Shown one piece after another: positions 30,101 to 39,131 of a DNA stretch of 64,000 nucleotides; the stretch's first letter is position 1, and the number at the start of each line of letters is the position of its first letter. The notes under the pieces are model-generated. The model ran no database searches and had not been told where the DNA came from. It worked only from the letters and a program-made list of their open reading frames with translations. A program made the position numbers and the translations under genes. Origin of the DNA: JARFVT01 sp036677425 (lineage in GTDB: Bacteria > Pseudomonadota > Alphaproteobacteria > UBA8366 > Aestuariispiraceae); NCBI GenBank assembly GCA_036677425.1, contig JARFVT010000013.1:1364001-1428000 (forward strand), given 5' to 3'.

Positions 30101-31351
30101 TGCGCCCCAACTTTGTACCAGTTAGCCGTTAGAGTCCTTTAGTTAAGTTTTTATCAGTTATTTGATCATTTGCAAACCATTATGGGGGCATTCCCCATAA
30201 TGGTTGGTCGTTTTTATTTTGCAAAGCTTGTATTGGGCTTTGCCCATCCAAGGCTGAGTGCGGCTTACATGATTATAATCATCGCGCCAATCTGCTAATA
30301 TCTTACGAAACATGATGAAGGTCTTCAACAGTTTTTCATTTAAACATTCATCACGTAATTTACCATTGAAGCTTTCCACAAACCCGTTTTGCATCGGCTT
30401 GCTGGTGCGATGTAATGCCAATTGATGCCCATGTCGCCTTGCCATTTTAGTAGGGCATTTGATGTCATTTCCGTGCCGTTTCGCTGACTATGTATCTGGC
30501 TTGCCACGTATTGCTATTATGTTATCTAACTCACGGGACAAACGATGACCACCGATCGATGTATCAGCCACCAGTGCCAAACATTCTCGGCTGCTATCAT
30601 CTACAACACATAACATTCTAAAACGCCTGCCATCCATTAAAACTATCACTGACAAAATCAAGCGACCAGGTTCGTTGACCTTAGCAAGGCACTGCAATCG
30701 GTGATATCTTGTGCCAATTGCACGCTTGCGACCATTCCGTTTGCGAACTGCCAAACCTTCTTCTTTATACAAACGCCGAAGCTTCTTATGGTTAAGGTGA
30801 TAACCCTCACGTGCCATAAAATATGCAGACGGCGATAGCCAAAGCGTTTACGTAAATGCGATTAATTCGCGTAATCTGCTGCGTAATACTGCATCATTGG
30901 GTCGTACGGATTGGTACCGTAGATTTAAAGATCGTTCCACGTTTAAGCATTAAACACGCCCGCCGCTCACTCACCATAAAATTTGTTCGAAGGTGAGTGA
31001 GCGCATTCGCTTGCCAGCGGGCGTTACCATTTTTTTGCATTCACATCTTTCAACATCGAAATATCCAAATGGGCATCCGCCAGCAAAGATTTTAAACGGC
31101 GGTTTCATCTTCAAGCAATTTTAATCGTTTAGCATCACTGACTTCATAGCCGCCATATTTTGACTTCCACTTGTAAAAATGTACTTTTGCTCAATTCCGT
31201 TTCTGCGGCAAAGATCTGCGGAATGGTAATTGCCAGATTCCTGCTCTTTTAATTTACGAATAATCTGTTCTTCGTTAAATCTATACGTTTCATTCTGATC
31301 TTCTCCGTTGAGAAAGACTCTAATTATAAATGGACTAATTTAAAGGGCGCA
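30101..31351 (-). mobile_element. IS3-family insertion sequence remnant, 1251 bp
   Basis: Terminal inverted repeats are visible: TGCGCCCC at 30101 and GGGCGCA ending at 31351. The similarity extends inward over about 40 bases, with TTAGAGTC near 30129 matched by GACTCTAA near 31316. Between them on the minus strand are remnants of orfA (around 31300-30990, starting NETYRFNEEQIIRKL-like) and orfB. I see no clear target-site duplication (ACC against GAG). The element lies outside the right inverted-repeat arm and is decayed. Confidence 0.78.
30158..30817 (-). pseudogene. IS3-family transposase OrfB fragments
   Basis: Two frames, 30817-30488 (MAREGYHLNHKKLRRLYKEE, then RFRMLCVVDDSSRECLALV) and 30445-30158 (NGFVESFNGKLRDECLNE, NPIQAL-like end), are the helix-turn-helix-linked and integrase-core parts of an IS3/IS407-type transposase. 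The DDE pieces D (VDDSSRE) and E (FVESFNGKLRDE) are recognisable, but a frameshift near 30450-30490 and loss of the orfA frame make it inactive. Confidence 0.82.
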
Positions 31352-31454
31352 GAGTTCAGATTATACGAATTTGGTAATTTATTTTCATAATAATTCCCAG
31401 AAATAATATTTTGAGATATTTTCTTTAGTAGTGATTTTTTAACACAAAACGGCT

Positions 31455-32218
31455 CTATATATTTTTTTTTTGAAGCGGCTTTTGTAATGATTCATCATTT
31501 ATAAGTTTGACGATAAGAGAGGCTGCCTCCCCTATAAAATAGCAAAATAGTCCAGGTTTTTCTGGAAATGTTTTTTTTTGAAATTTCCAATCAGAATAAA
31601 CTTTACTCATGAAGCATCTAATGAGCATTTCTTTATTATGACTGTTAGAAATACGAAATTCAATTGGAATTTTTGCAAGTAAATCATCACAAAATTTTAT
31701 GATATGGGCTTTATCTATTATTTCTAATTCGTTTAACTCATGAAAAGATGGGATTGAAAAATCTGGCCCTACACATACAAAACTATTCTTCCATTCTAAT
31801 TCTTCAAAACCAAGTAGATGGAGATATTCATATTTATCTATCAATAAATTGATTGCGTCACCAGTTTTTTTTCGTACTTTTCAGCTATATTTTTAAGTGT
31901 AGCTATATCTTTCCTAAAGGTCGATAAATTTGGTACATCTATATAGCAATCAAAGTTATCGAGTATTTGGAATATATGTTGTGTAACATATATGCTGAAC
32001 GCTTTAGAAACATGCAAATCCATTGAAGGATGTTTCAAAATATTTGAAATGCCATAGTGAATTTTTCTTGCAAAATGGTGATCAGGAATTGTTGGCCTTT
32101 CATCTTTAAAAGAAAAACTAGCTTTCGGAAAAATCATAGAAAGAGAACGCGCACTATATGGTTTGATCTTACTTAAAAGTTTGAGATATGGGGTAGATAA
32201 ATATTTTTTGTTTGGCAT
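31455..32218 (-). pseudogene. Unknown gene, frameshifted at an A8 run
   Basis: Two overlapping frames, 32218-31841 and 31844-31455, become one 253-residue protein if one adenine is dropped near 31868 (…AEKYEKKTGDAINLLIDKY…). I recognise no family. It is soluble, with aromatic-rich sequence such as FCYFIGEAASLIVKLIN. It is the last gene of the island before the right attachment repeat and is independent of the IS. A TTG start at 31844 overlapping the first stop is an alternative, but the homogeneous joined reading is preferred. Confidence 0.5.
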
Positions 32219-32333
32219 TTTTGGGACAGTTGAATTGAATATTGTAGCACTTTAACAGATTGCATGGCATCTTACTATATAATAATATCAATGCATTATA
32301 CAAAATTAGATTGCATTACAACGGATTAATATA

Positions 32334-32432
32334 GCCCTCCGAAGGCAGAGGTCTCGCGTTCGAATCGCGACGGGTGCACCAGTTTTTTCTTATGAAATCA
32401 ACGGATTAATAAAACAACAATTCATCATTCAT
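32334..32432. repeat. Right attachment-site repeat (tRNA-Arg 3' half fragment)
   Basis: Matches 753-851: anticodon loop CTCCGAA, variable region, T arm, acceptor 3' strand with CCA and 45 bases of downstream DNA. The 5' half of the tRNA is absent, so it cannot form a tRNA. Its T stem is perfectly paired (TCGCG/CGCGA), unlike that of the complete gene at 724-800, suggesting this is the original chromosomal 3' end displaced by integration. Confidence 0.9.
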
Positions 32433-32511
32433 GTGGCGCGCTACATCAAGTATAGTTTAATAATTTACTCTCTAACTATCATCAGGAATACGGTTCCATA
32501 CCTGTGATTGA

Positions 32512-33063
32512 CCAGATGGCGGCGGTTTACCAACCAGTTTTCCCATAAGCGAGTATTTCGACAAGCCAGATATGCCCGCGCCGACAAAAATATCATCGTC
32601 AATTATTTTGCCCGATGGCAAATCGAATGAATTTTATATGGATGCGTTTTTGGGTAATTTTGGCGCAACAAGAACCAGGGACGTTATATATAAAGATATC
32701 ATGGGTGAGCCATTAATCATTGGTATGGATTTATTTAAAGAAAGATTTACGGGAAATATAAAGGTTAAAAAGCTTGATCGACATTTATATATGAATTTAT
32801 TAGCGCAAGCGATAATTAATCCAGACGAGGTCTGGTGGATGTGGAATTATTTGGTAAAAACAAAAACTTGGTCTTTAAGGCGCAAATATTTTAAAAGATG
32901 GGATATGGACGGTGTACCTGAAGTTGGCATGTCATCATTTGAATTTGGAAGATCTGGCTGGATTGGCAATACGGTATTTAGAAATGACACAAAACCACAT
33001 AAACGCAGCAATTATATTAAAAATCAGCGCGAGCAATTATTATTATATCGCAGGAAAGACTAA
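32512..33063 (+). pseudogene. Phage PBECR2-like nuclease-domain protein, 5'-truncated fragment
   Basis: The frame is open from 32512 after an in-frame TGA. It includes a possible start at 32572 and ends at 33063. GEPLIIGMDLFKERFTGNIK, INPDEVWWMWNYL, WSLRRKYFKRWDMDG and SSFEFGRSGWIGNTVF follow the pattern of the barnase/EndoU/colicin/RelE-like nuclease domain (PBECR2) found at the C terminus of Mu-like phage head proteins. The phage portion that should precede it is missing and an upstream frame (EYGSIPVIDQMAAVYQPVF) looks like its disrupted beginning. A prophage remnant just outside the island. A GC-rich hairpin follows. Confidence 0.65.
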
Positions 33064-33084
33064 ACCCCGCGATAAGCGGGGTTT
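33062..33084 (+). terminator. Hairpin terminator after the phage remnant
   Basis: AAACCCCGC, loop GATAA, GCGGGGTTT: a perfect nine-base stem overlapping the stop codon of the preceding frame. There is only a short T tract (TTT), so it may act as a two-way terminator or RNA-stabilising hairpin. Confidence 0.6.
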
Positions 33085-33212
33085 AAGGATTATTCAATGC
33101 AGGGAAATAATCAATCTAGCCACTATGATGATCTTAACGCCTGCACAATCATTATGACTGTGGTTAATATATATGTTTTTTTAAAAATGTCAATTTATAT
33201 CATATAAATACA

Positions 33213-34082
33213 TCATCCATACTGTTCAATAAGCTTATTAAGCTCTTCTGTTAATTTATCAACAAACATTTCTGCAAGCAAGGATGGAGGGCGGTGAGCA
33301 GGTTGAAGAATAGATACAGACAAACCGACATAAGGTTCAAAAGGTTTAAATAACAACTTTGTGAAACCTCCCTGATTATCCAAATAACCGCTTGCCGACA
33401 TTGGGTCACAAATACAGTAACATAATTTTTCCTCAACCAATTTTAAAGCTGGTTGAAAATTACGCACTTCAAAACGTTGATTTAAAATTGACTTTTCTTT
33501 TCGAAAAGCATCTTCTGTTGCAAGTTTATTTGGATGACCTTCATTGAGAGTTGCCAATGGCAAATTTGATAAATCTTTTGCCGTAATTACTTTTTTTGAA
33601 CTCAGCGGGTCATCACTGCGTAAAGCGCAAAGGCATTTCAAATTAAATATTTTGGTATGCAACGCATGATTTAATGGCGGTGTTTCAGCCAACCCGACAT
33701 CAAATTGTTGTGATGTTAACCATTCTTCAATCACGGCAGAAGTTCGCATCATCAATGATACATTAATATTAGGTTTATCTTCAAGAAATTTTGCGATCAA
33801 ACGAGGTATCATAAATTGTGACGCAGCAGGCATACAAGCAATACGTAATAGTCCTTTTTTAAGCTTCCCGATTTCCTTCATCGTTCTTACAGTTGTGGAT
33901 AGATGATTCAAAATAGCATCAACTTCGGTTAAAAAATATTCAGCCTCTGGTTTTTTTACCAAACGGCCACGCTGCCTTTTAAACATCTCTACACCAAGTT
34001 CATTTTCTAAACCAGCAATCATACTGCTAACAGCAGGCTGAGTTCTGCCAAGTATTTTTGCTGCTTCAGAAACAGATACAGT
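33213..34082 (-). pseudogene. LysR-family regulator, N terminus lost
   Basis: The C-terminal effector-binding domain is complete (LKKGLLRIACMPAASQFMIP to LNKLIEQYG). The helix-turn-helix is readable back to TVSVSEAAKILGRTQPAVSS at about 34082, but the first 15-20 residues including the start codon are absent. Upstream of 34082 lies an unrelated integrase tail on the other strand. A shortened product from ATG 34022 would lack the recognition helix. The gene was probably truncated by a deletion or by insertion of phage DNA. Target genes are unknown. Confidence 0.75.
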
Positions 34083-34194
34083 GCGGCGCGTTTATCGCAA
34101 ATTTTCACCAGATTATTTAGCACCTATGGCGAAAGAATTGGGCGCAGATTTAGGTTGTTTTGCAAACCAGTTTGCGAAACCCGATCAATATTAA
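34081..34194 (+). pseudogene. C-terminal tail of a tyrosine recombinase (integrase remnant)
   Basis: A 37-codon open end: VRRVYRKFSPDYLAPMAKEL, then GADLGCFANQFAKPDQY and stop. VYRKFSPDYL resembles the block around the catalytic tyrosine of phage integrases (pattern VY..HSPDYL). It lies 56 bases from tRNA-Ala, a typical integration target, and abuts the truncated LysR gene. Short, so the family call is tentative. Confidence 0.4.
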
Positions 34195-34220
34195 CTGGAA
34201 AATTCAAAGCCAAAAACAGC

Positions 34221-34242
34221 AAAACCCTTGGTTTCCCAAGGG
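34221..34242 (-). terminator. Rho-independent terminator of tRNA-Ala
   Basis: On the minus strand, downstream of the tRNA, CCCTTGG/CCAAGGG forms a seven-base stem with a four-base loop, followed by TTTTGCTGTTTTT. This is the classic intrinsic terminator layout. Confidence 0.8.
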
Positions 34243-34249
34243 CCTTACA

Positions 34250-34325
34250 TGGTGGAGCCAAGGAGGATCGAACTCCTGACCTCTACGCTGCCAGCGTAGC
34301 GCTCTCCCAGCTGAGCTATGGCCCC
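34250..34325 (-). tRNA. tRNA-Ala (anticodon GGC)
   Basis: A 76-nt cloverleaf on the minus strand: acceptor GGGGCCA/TGGCTCC with encoded ACCA, anticodon stem CTACG/CGTAG with loop CTGGCAG (anticodon GGC), and T loop TTCGATC. An intrinsic terminator follows directly. Phage remnants next to it suggest it has served as an integration target. Confidence 0.96.
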
Positions 34326-34390
34326 ATTTATTTGGTTATAAATAATAATTAGATATTTTCAAGCATAATAATATTATTGCTTAAAAAATA

Positions 34391-34732
34391 TTAATCATCA
34401 TCTTTCTTGCTAACATTAACGATATTATCTTCGGTACAAAGATCGCTGGTATCGTCTAATAAATCATCATCATTAGTGGTCGCGGTGTTATCTTCTGCAT
34501 TATCGACATTATCGACATTATCTAAAATATCATCTTTAGGTTTTTTAACTTTGACCTCTGCTGTCATGTTACGGTTGCGCCTTAATTTAATTAAGGACGC
34601 GGCATCGAATGTTTCTTCACATTATGGACATGTCATTGGGTCATTATTTAAATCATAAAATCTTGCGCCACAACTAAGGCAAGTGCGTTTTAAGCCCCAT
34701 TCTTTTTGCGCACCCATTTTTTTTTGTGCCAT
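34391..34732 (-). pseudogene. FYDLN-acid (TIGR02300-like) zinc-ribbon protein with in-frame stop
   Basis: Reading from ATG 34732: MAQKKMGAQKEWGLKRTCLS, then CGARFYDLNNDPMTCP, a TAA at 34624-34622, then CEETFDAASLIKLRRNRNMT and an acidic Asn/Asp-rich tail. Four cysteines (CLSC and CP.C) and the FYDLN motif identify the small alphaproteobacterial FYDLN family of unknown function. The stop falls between the two cysteines of the second knuckle, where a residue such as Y or K is expected, so it is one base change from sense. Only 36 residues would be made as read. Confidence 0.8.
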
Positions 34733-34976
34733 GATTTTTTCCTTGGTTTTTATGTGCTAAAAAATATAGCACCAGATTAATATGTATGATGTTAAATTAT
34801 ATATAAAGCCAATTGCCAAATTATTACCATTTTGTCAAAGTAAATTAAAAAATAACTGGAAAATTTGCCATAATAAAAGTTTTTTCAGGCATAAAGTATA
34901 ATCAATAGTTTATATTTGGTAATATATGTTATATTTAAGCTTCATGTGAAATTAATTTTTTTTTGGATATATAATA

Positions 34977-36293
34977 ATGCTTAAATCTAACCTATCAAAA
35001 AACCTTACAGGGAAAATTAAACTGCCGGGTGATAAATCCATATCACATCGCGCCATTATGTTGGGGTCAATCGCCATTGGTCGCACCATAATTAACGGTT
35101 TGTTGGAAGGCGAGGATGTGTTGGCGACCATTGCCGCATTATCATCAATGGGCGCGGTAATAACCAAATGCGATGATGGCAGCTGGATAGTCGATGGTGT
35201 CGGGCTTGGTGGTTTGGTCGAGCCAGATGATGTGCTGGATATGGGTAATTCTGGCACGGCGGCAAGGCTGTTAATGGGGTTATTGGCAGGGCAAGATATG
35301 ATCTGTTTTATCAATGGTGATGCATCACTACGTACGCGACCAATGCGGCGGGTAACCGATCCACTTGGTGATATGGGTGCAGAATTTACCTATCGCAAGG
35401 GCGGATTTATGCCGTTATTGATTAAAGGAAGCGATGATTTGATTGCCATTGAATATAAAATGCCCGTGGCCTCGGCACAGGTTAAATCGGCGGTATTATT
35501 GGCGGGTTTATCAGCAATGGGTAAAACGGTGGTGATTGAAAGTAAACCAACCAGAGACCATACGGAAAGAATGTTAGGCCATTTTGGTGGTGAAATTGAA
35601 ATAGAGCCAATGGATGACGGTGGCAACCGTATAACCATAACAGGGTTACCCGAATTAACCGCAGCTGATTTAACCGTGCCGTCTGATCCAAGTTCAGCAG
35701 CATTCCCAATGGTTGCAGCAATAAGTACCGAAGATTCGCATATCACTAAACCCAATATAGGCTAAAATAAAACCCGAACAGGATGATTTACCAGCTTGAT
35801 TGAAATGGGCGCAGATATTAAATTTACTAATAAGCATATGGAAGGTGGCGAAGAAATTGGCGATATTATTGTTAAATCAAGTAAGTTAAGCGGTGTTGAA
35901 ATTCCCGCAGCACGCGCCGCCAGCATGATTGATGAATATCCCATATTAGCAGTCGCCGCAGCCTTTGCCACGGGTAAAACAATAATGCGTGGCATAGGCG
36001 AGTTACGGGTTAAGGAATGCGATCGCCTAAAAGCCATTGTCGATGGTTTGCGTGCCAATGGTGTTACGGTCGAAGATGGCGATGATTGGATCATTATTCA
36101 TGGTAATTCTGGCAATGTTAAAGGCGGCGGCTTGGTTAAAACCCATTTAGATCACCGTATTGCAATGAGCTTCCTTATAATGGGGCTTGCAACAAAAAAT
36201 GCAGTTGAAATTGATGATGCCAGCCCGATTAAAACCAGTTTTCCAAATTTCCAACAAATAATGAATGATTTAGGGGCAGAGTTTAGCAATTAA
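34977..36293 (+). pseudogene. aroA: 3-phosphoshikimate 1-carboxyvinyltransferase with two in-frame stops
   Basis: EPSP synthase makes 5-enolpyruvylshikimate-3-phosphate for aromatic amino acids. The sequence has LPGDKSISHRAIMLGS, NSGTAARLLMG, SAQVKSAVLLAG, RDHTERML, and in the second half SMIDEYPILAVAAA, LRVKECDRL and THLDHRIAMSFL. Motifs are closest to the class II (CP4-like) enzymes. In one continuous frame, TAA at 35763 and TGA at 35784 interrupt the conserved segment that should read NIGxNKTRTGxFTSL. Both positions are normally Leu or Met, so each stop is one base change from TTA. Nothing else is damaged. It lies 54 bases upstream of cmk, as is usual. Confidence 0.9.
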
Positions 36294-36347
36294 ACATTAA
36301 TTAGATTTTAACTTCCATATATGTTTAAATTTTTAAGGATTAAGAAT

Positions 36348-36986
36348 ATGATCATTGCAATCGACGGCCCATCGGCTAGTGGCAAAGGCACATTAGCTAA
36401 AAAGATTGCCGCAGAATTAAATTTTTCATATTTAGATACGGGCAAGCTTTATCGTGCCGTAGGTTTTAATATGCTTCGCCAAAATAAAGATTTAGGCGAT
36501 GAAATTGCAGCCTTGAATATGGCAAAAATGCTGGATTATAATGATCTGGATAATCCACAATTAAAAAATGACGATGTGGCACAAGCGGCAAGCAAAGTTG
36601 CGGTAATGCCCGATGTTCGCCAAGCATTATTGGAATTTCAACAAAATTTTGCCAAAACCCCACCAGTGGGCAAAAATGGAGTGGTATTAGATGGCCGAGA
36701 TATTGGAACAGTTATTTGCCCAGATGCCCATATTAAGCTGTTTATTTCAGCAAATGTGGAAATAAGAGCAAAAAGACGACACAAAGAGTTGCTTGACAGA
36801 GAAGAACCATCTATATACCAGCAAGTTCTGGCAGACTTACAAGAGCGAGATGAACGTGACAGCAACCGCAAACAAGCCCCATTAAAGGCTGCGGATGATG
36901 CCATTATCGTTGATACATCGGATATGACAATTTTAGAGGTGCTTGATTTTGCGCTTCGTGTCATTGCCGATAAACCCAATGATTAG
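36348..36986 (+). CDS. cmk: Cytidylate kinase
   Basis: Phosphorylates CMP and dCMP with ATP in pyrimidine salvage. A 212-residue protein starting MIIAIDGPSASGKGTLAKKI, with the P-loop at residues 6-14. VLDGRDIGTVICPDA and RAKRRHKEL are the family's substrate and lid motifs, and RDERDSNRKQAPLK is near the C terminus. ATG 36348 is chosen because AAGGA lies nine bases upstream. An earlier in-frame ATG lacks one. It sits between aroA and rpsA, a conserved order in proteobacteria. Confidence 0.96.
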   Translation: MIIAIDGPSASGKGTLAKKIAAELNFSYLDTGKLYRAVGFNMLRQNKDLGDEIAALNMAKMLDYNDLDNPQLKNDDVAQAASKVAVMPDVRQALLEFQQNFAKTPPVGKNGVVLDGRDIGTVICPDAHIKLFISANVEIRAKRRHKELLDREEPSIYQQVLADLQERDERDSNRKQAPLKAADDAIIVDTSDMTILEVLDFALRVIADKPND

Positions 36987-37136
36987 CCCTAGTTCTATAT
37001 ATGCCAGAATATGATATATTAAGTATCAACCGCTTTGCGTTATAGCCCCAACGCGCAATAGCTTCATCATCGGGGAGAGACCGTCGGACACAACCGTTGG
37101 CCAGAAAAACTATATATTTGAAAGGTAAATAAACCC

Positions 37137-38816
37137 ATGGCAATGGAAAGCTTTGCAGACCTACTTGAAGAAAGTATGGGCGCACAAGACAGCCTAGAAG
37201 GCACAGTTGTAAAAGGTATAATCGTATCAATTGATAATGATATGGCATTAATTGACGTTGGCTTGAAAGCCGAAGGTCGCGTGCCAGTTAAAGAATTTGC
37301 ACCCGCGCCTGGTCAACCAGCCGACATTAAAGTTGGTGATGAGGTCGAAGTTTTCGTCGAACGCCTCGAAGATAAAAACGGTGAATCTTCTCTTTCTCGT
37401 GATAAAGCAAAACGCGAAGAAAGCTGGAAATTACTCGAAGAACAATTTAACGATAATAAACGTGTTAACGGTGTTATCTTTGGTCGTGTTAAAGGTGGCT
37501 TTACCGTTGACCTTAATGGCGCAGTGGCATTCTTGCCCGGCAGCCAAGTTGATATTCGCCCCGTCCGCGATATCACACCATTAATGGGCAATGCCCAACC
37601 GTTTCAAATTCTTAAAATGGATCGTGCGCGCGGCAATATTGTTGTTTCACGTCGCGCCGTGTTGGAAGAAACAAGGGCAGAGCAACGCGCTGATCTAATT
37701 AAAAACTTAAGCGAAGGTCAAATCCTTGAGGGTATCGTTAAAAATATCACAGATTACGGTGCATTCGTTGATTTAGGCGGTGTTGATGGCCTGTTACATG
37801 TTACCGATATTTCATGGAAACGCATTAATCACCCATCAGAAGCATTAACAATTGGCGAAACAGTTAAGGTGCAGGTTGTACGTTTCAATAGCGAAACACA
37901 ACGTATCAGTCTTGGTATGAAGCAATTGGAAGAAGATCCTTGGGCTGGTGTTGCTGCAAAATATCCAGTTGGCGGAAGCTTTAAAGGTCATGTAACAAAT
38001 ATTACCGATTACGGTGCATTTGTTGAACTTGATGAAGGCATTGAAGGTCTTGTCCATGTTTCAGAAATGAGCTGGGTTAAGAAAAATATCCATCCTGGTA
38101 AAATTGTTTCTACATCACAAGAAGTTATGGTGCAGGTGCTGGATGTTGATGCTTCAAAACGCCGCATATCGCTTGGAATTAAACAATGTGTTGAAAACCC
38201 ATGGAGCGACTTCCTATCCAAATATCCTGTTGAATCAGAAGTCGAAGGCGAAGTTAAAAATATCACTGAATTTGGTTTATTCATTGGCCTTACCGATGAT
38301 ATTGACGGCATGGTTCACATGTCTGATATTTCATGGGATCAAGCCAGCGAAGAGGCTTTGTCAGGTTTTACCAAGGGCGATGTCGTTAAGGCAAAAGTTC
38401 TTGATGTTGATGTTGAAAAAGAACGTATATCACTTGGTATTAAACAATTAACGGACGATCCATTTTCTGGTGCTGTTGGTGAAATTAAACGCGGTGATAT
38501 TGTAACTTGTACCATTAGCAAAATAACCGATGGTGGTGTCGAAGTATTGGTTAATGATAATGCTCCAGGCTTTATTCGTAAAAATGATCTTAGCAGGGAA
38601 CGCTCAGAACAACGTCCAGATCGTTTTGCCGAAGGTGAAAAAATTGATGCAAAAATAACATCAATTGATAAAACCAGCCGTAAATTATCACTTTCTATTA
38701 AAGCGCTCGAGGCTGAACAAGAAAAAGAAGCCATGGCAAATTATGGCAGTTCTGATTCTGGTGCATCGCTTGGCGATATTTTAGGCAAGGCATTGCAAGA
38801 TAAAAAAGAGAGCTAA
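37137..38816 (+). CDS. rpsA: 30S ribosomal protein S1
   Basis: A 559-residue protein built of six S1 RNA-binding domains (about residues 20-90, 105-170, 190-260, 275-345, 360-430 and 445-515). Repeated signatures are GAFVDLGGVDGLLHVTDISW and GAFVELDEGIEGLVHVSEMS. It binds mRNA on the small subunit and helps initiation. Length is normal for alphaproteobacteria. ATG 37137 lies 15 bases after an AAAGG. The frame is fully intact, in contrast to aroA upstream. Confidence 0.97.
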   Translation: MAMESFADLLEESMGAQDSLEGTVVKGIIVSIDNDMALIDVGLKAEGRVPVKEFAPAPGQPADIKVGDEVEVFVERLEDKNGESSLSRDKAKREESWKLLEEQFNDNKRVNGVIFGRVKGGFTVDLNGAVAFLPGSQVDIRPVRDITPLMGNAQPFQILKMDRARGNIVVSRRAVLEETRAEQRADLIKNLSEGQILEGIVKNITDYGAFVDLGGVDGLLHVTDISWKRINHPSEALTIGETVKVQVVRFNSETQRISLGMKQLEEDPWAGVAAKYPVGGSFKGHVTNITDYGAFVELDEGIEGLVHVSEMSWVKKNIHPGKIVSTSQEVMVQVLDVDASKRRISLGIKQCVENPWSDFLSKYPVESEVEGEVKNITEFGLFIGLTDDIDGMVHMSDISWDQASEEALSGFTKGDVVKAKVLDVDVEKERISLGIKQLTDDPFSGAVGEIKRGDIVTCTISKITDGGVEVLVNDNAPGFIRKNDLSRERSEQRPDRFAEGEKIDAKITSIDKTSRKLSLSIKALEAEQEKEAMANYGSSDSGASLGDILGKALQDKKES

Positions 38817-38820
38817 TATA

Positions 38821-38896
38821 TAGCATAAATTAGCTTAAATTAGCTTAAATTAGCTTAAATTAGCTTAAATTAGCTTAAAATAGCTTAATTAAGCTA
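38821..38896. repeat. Period-10 tandem array ending in a 16-bp palindrome
   Basis: Seven 10-base units based on TAGCTTAAAT run from 38821 to 38890, starting four bases after the rpsA stop. The last unit begins TAGCTTAATTAAGCTA (38881-38896), a perfect 16-base palindrome. The rest of the 315-base gap to the lipoprotein gene is AT-rich and contains no gene. The period matches one helical turn, so the array may be curved DNA or an expandable slippage repeat. It could end rpsA transcription, but no GC hairpin is present. Confidence 0.85.
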
Positions 38897-39131
38897 AAAT
38901 ACTAATAAAGCCATGATAAAATTATCTATATATTAATTTAAATTATAGTGATGTTAGGGATTTTTTTAGCAAAAACATAATTAAAATATTATTATAATAT
39001 AATATATAAAAAAATATTCAATCAATATTTTTAAGATGGACAGGTCATAATAATGCAGTTATTATATATTTATAATATTACAATATATTAACCTAATTAT
39101 ACCATATAGTCGATTAAAGAAGGAATTTGTA

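Noticed and set aside
35763..35786. Reassignment of TAA or TGA as sense codons to explain aroA and the FYDLN gene
   Set aside because: TAA ends most intact genes here (for example rpsA and cmk-region genes), and TGA ends HerA, the LHH toxin and repA. Reassignment is incompatible with that.
38821..38896. CRISPR array
   Set aside because: The repeats are contiguous 10-base units without spacers, and there are no cas genes nearby.
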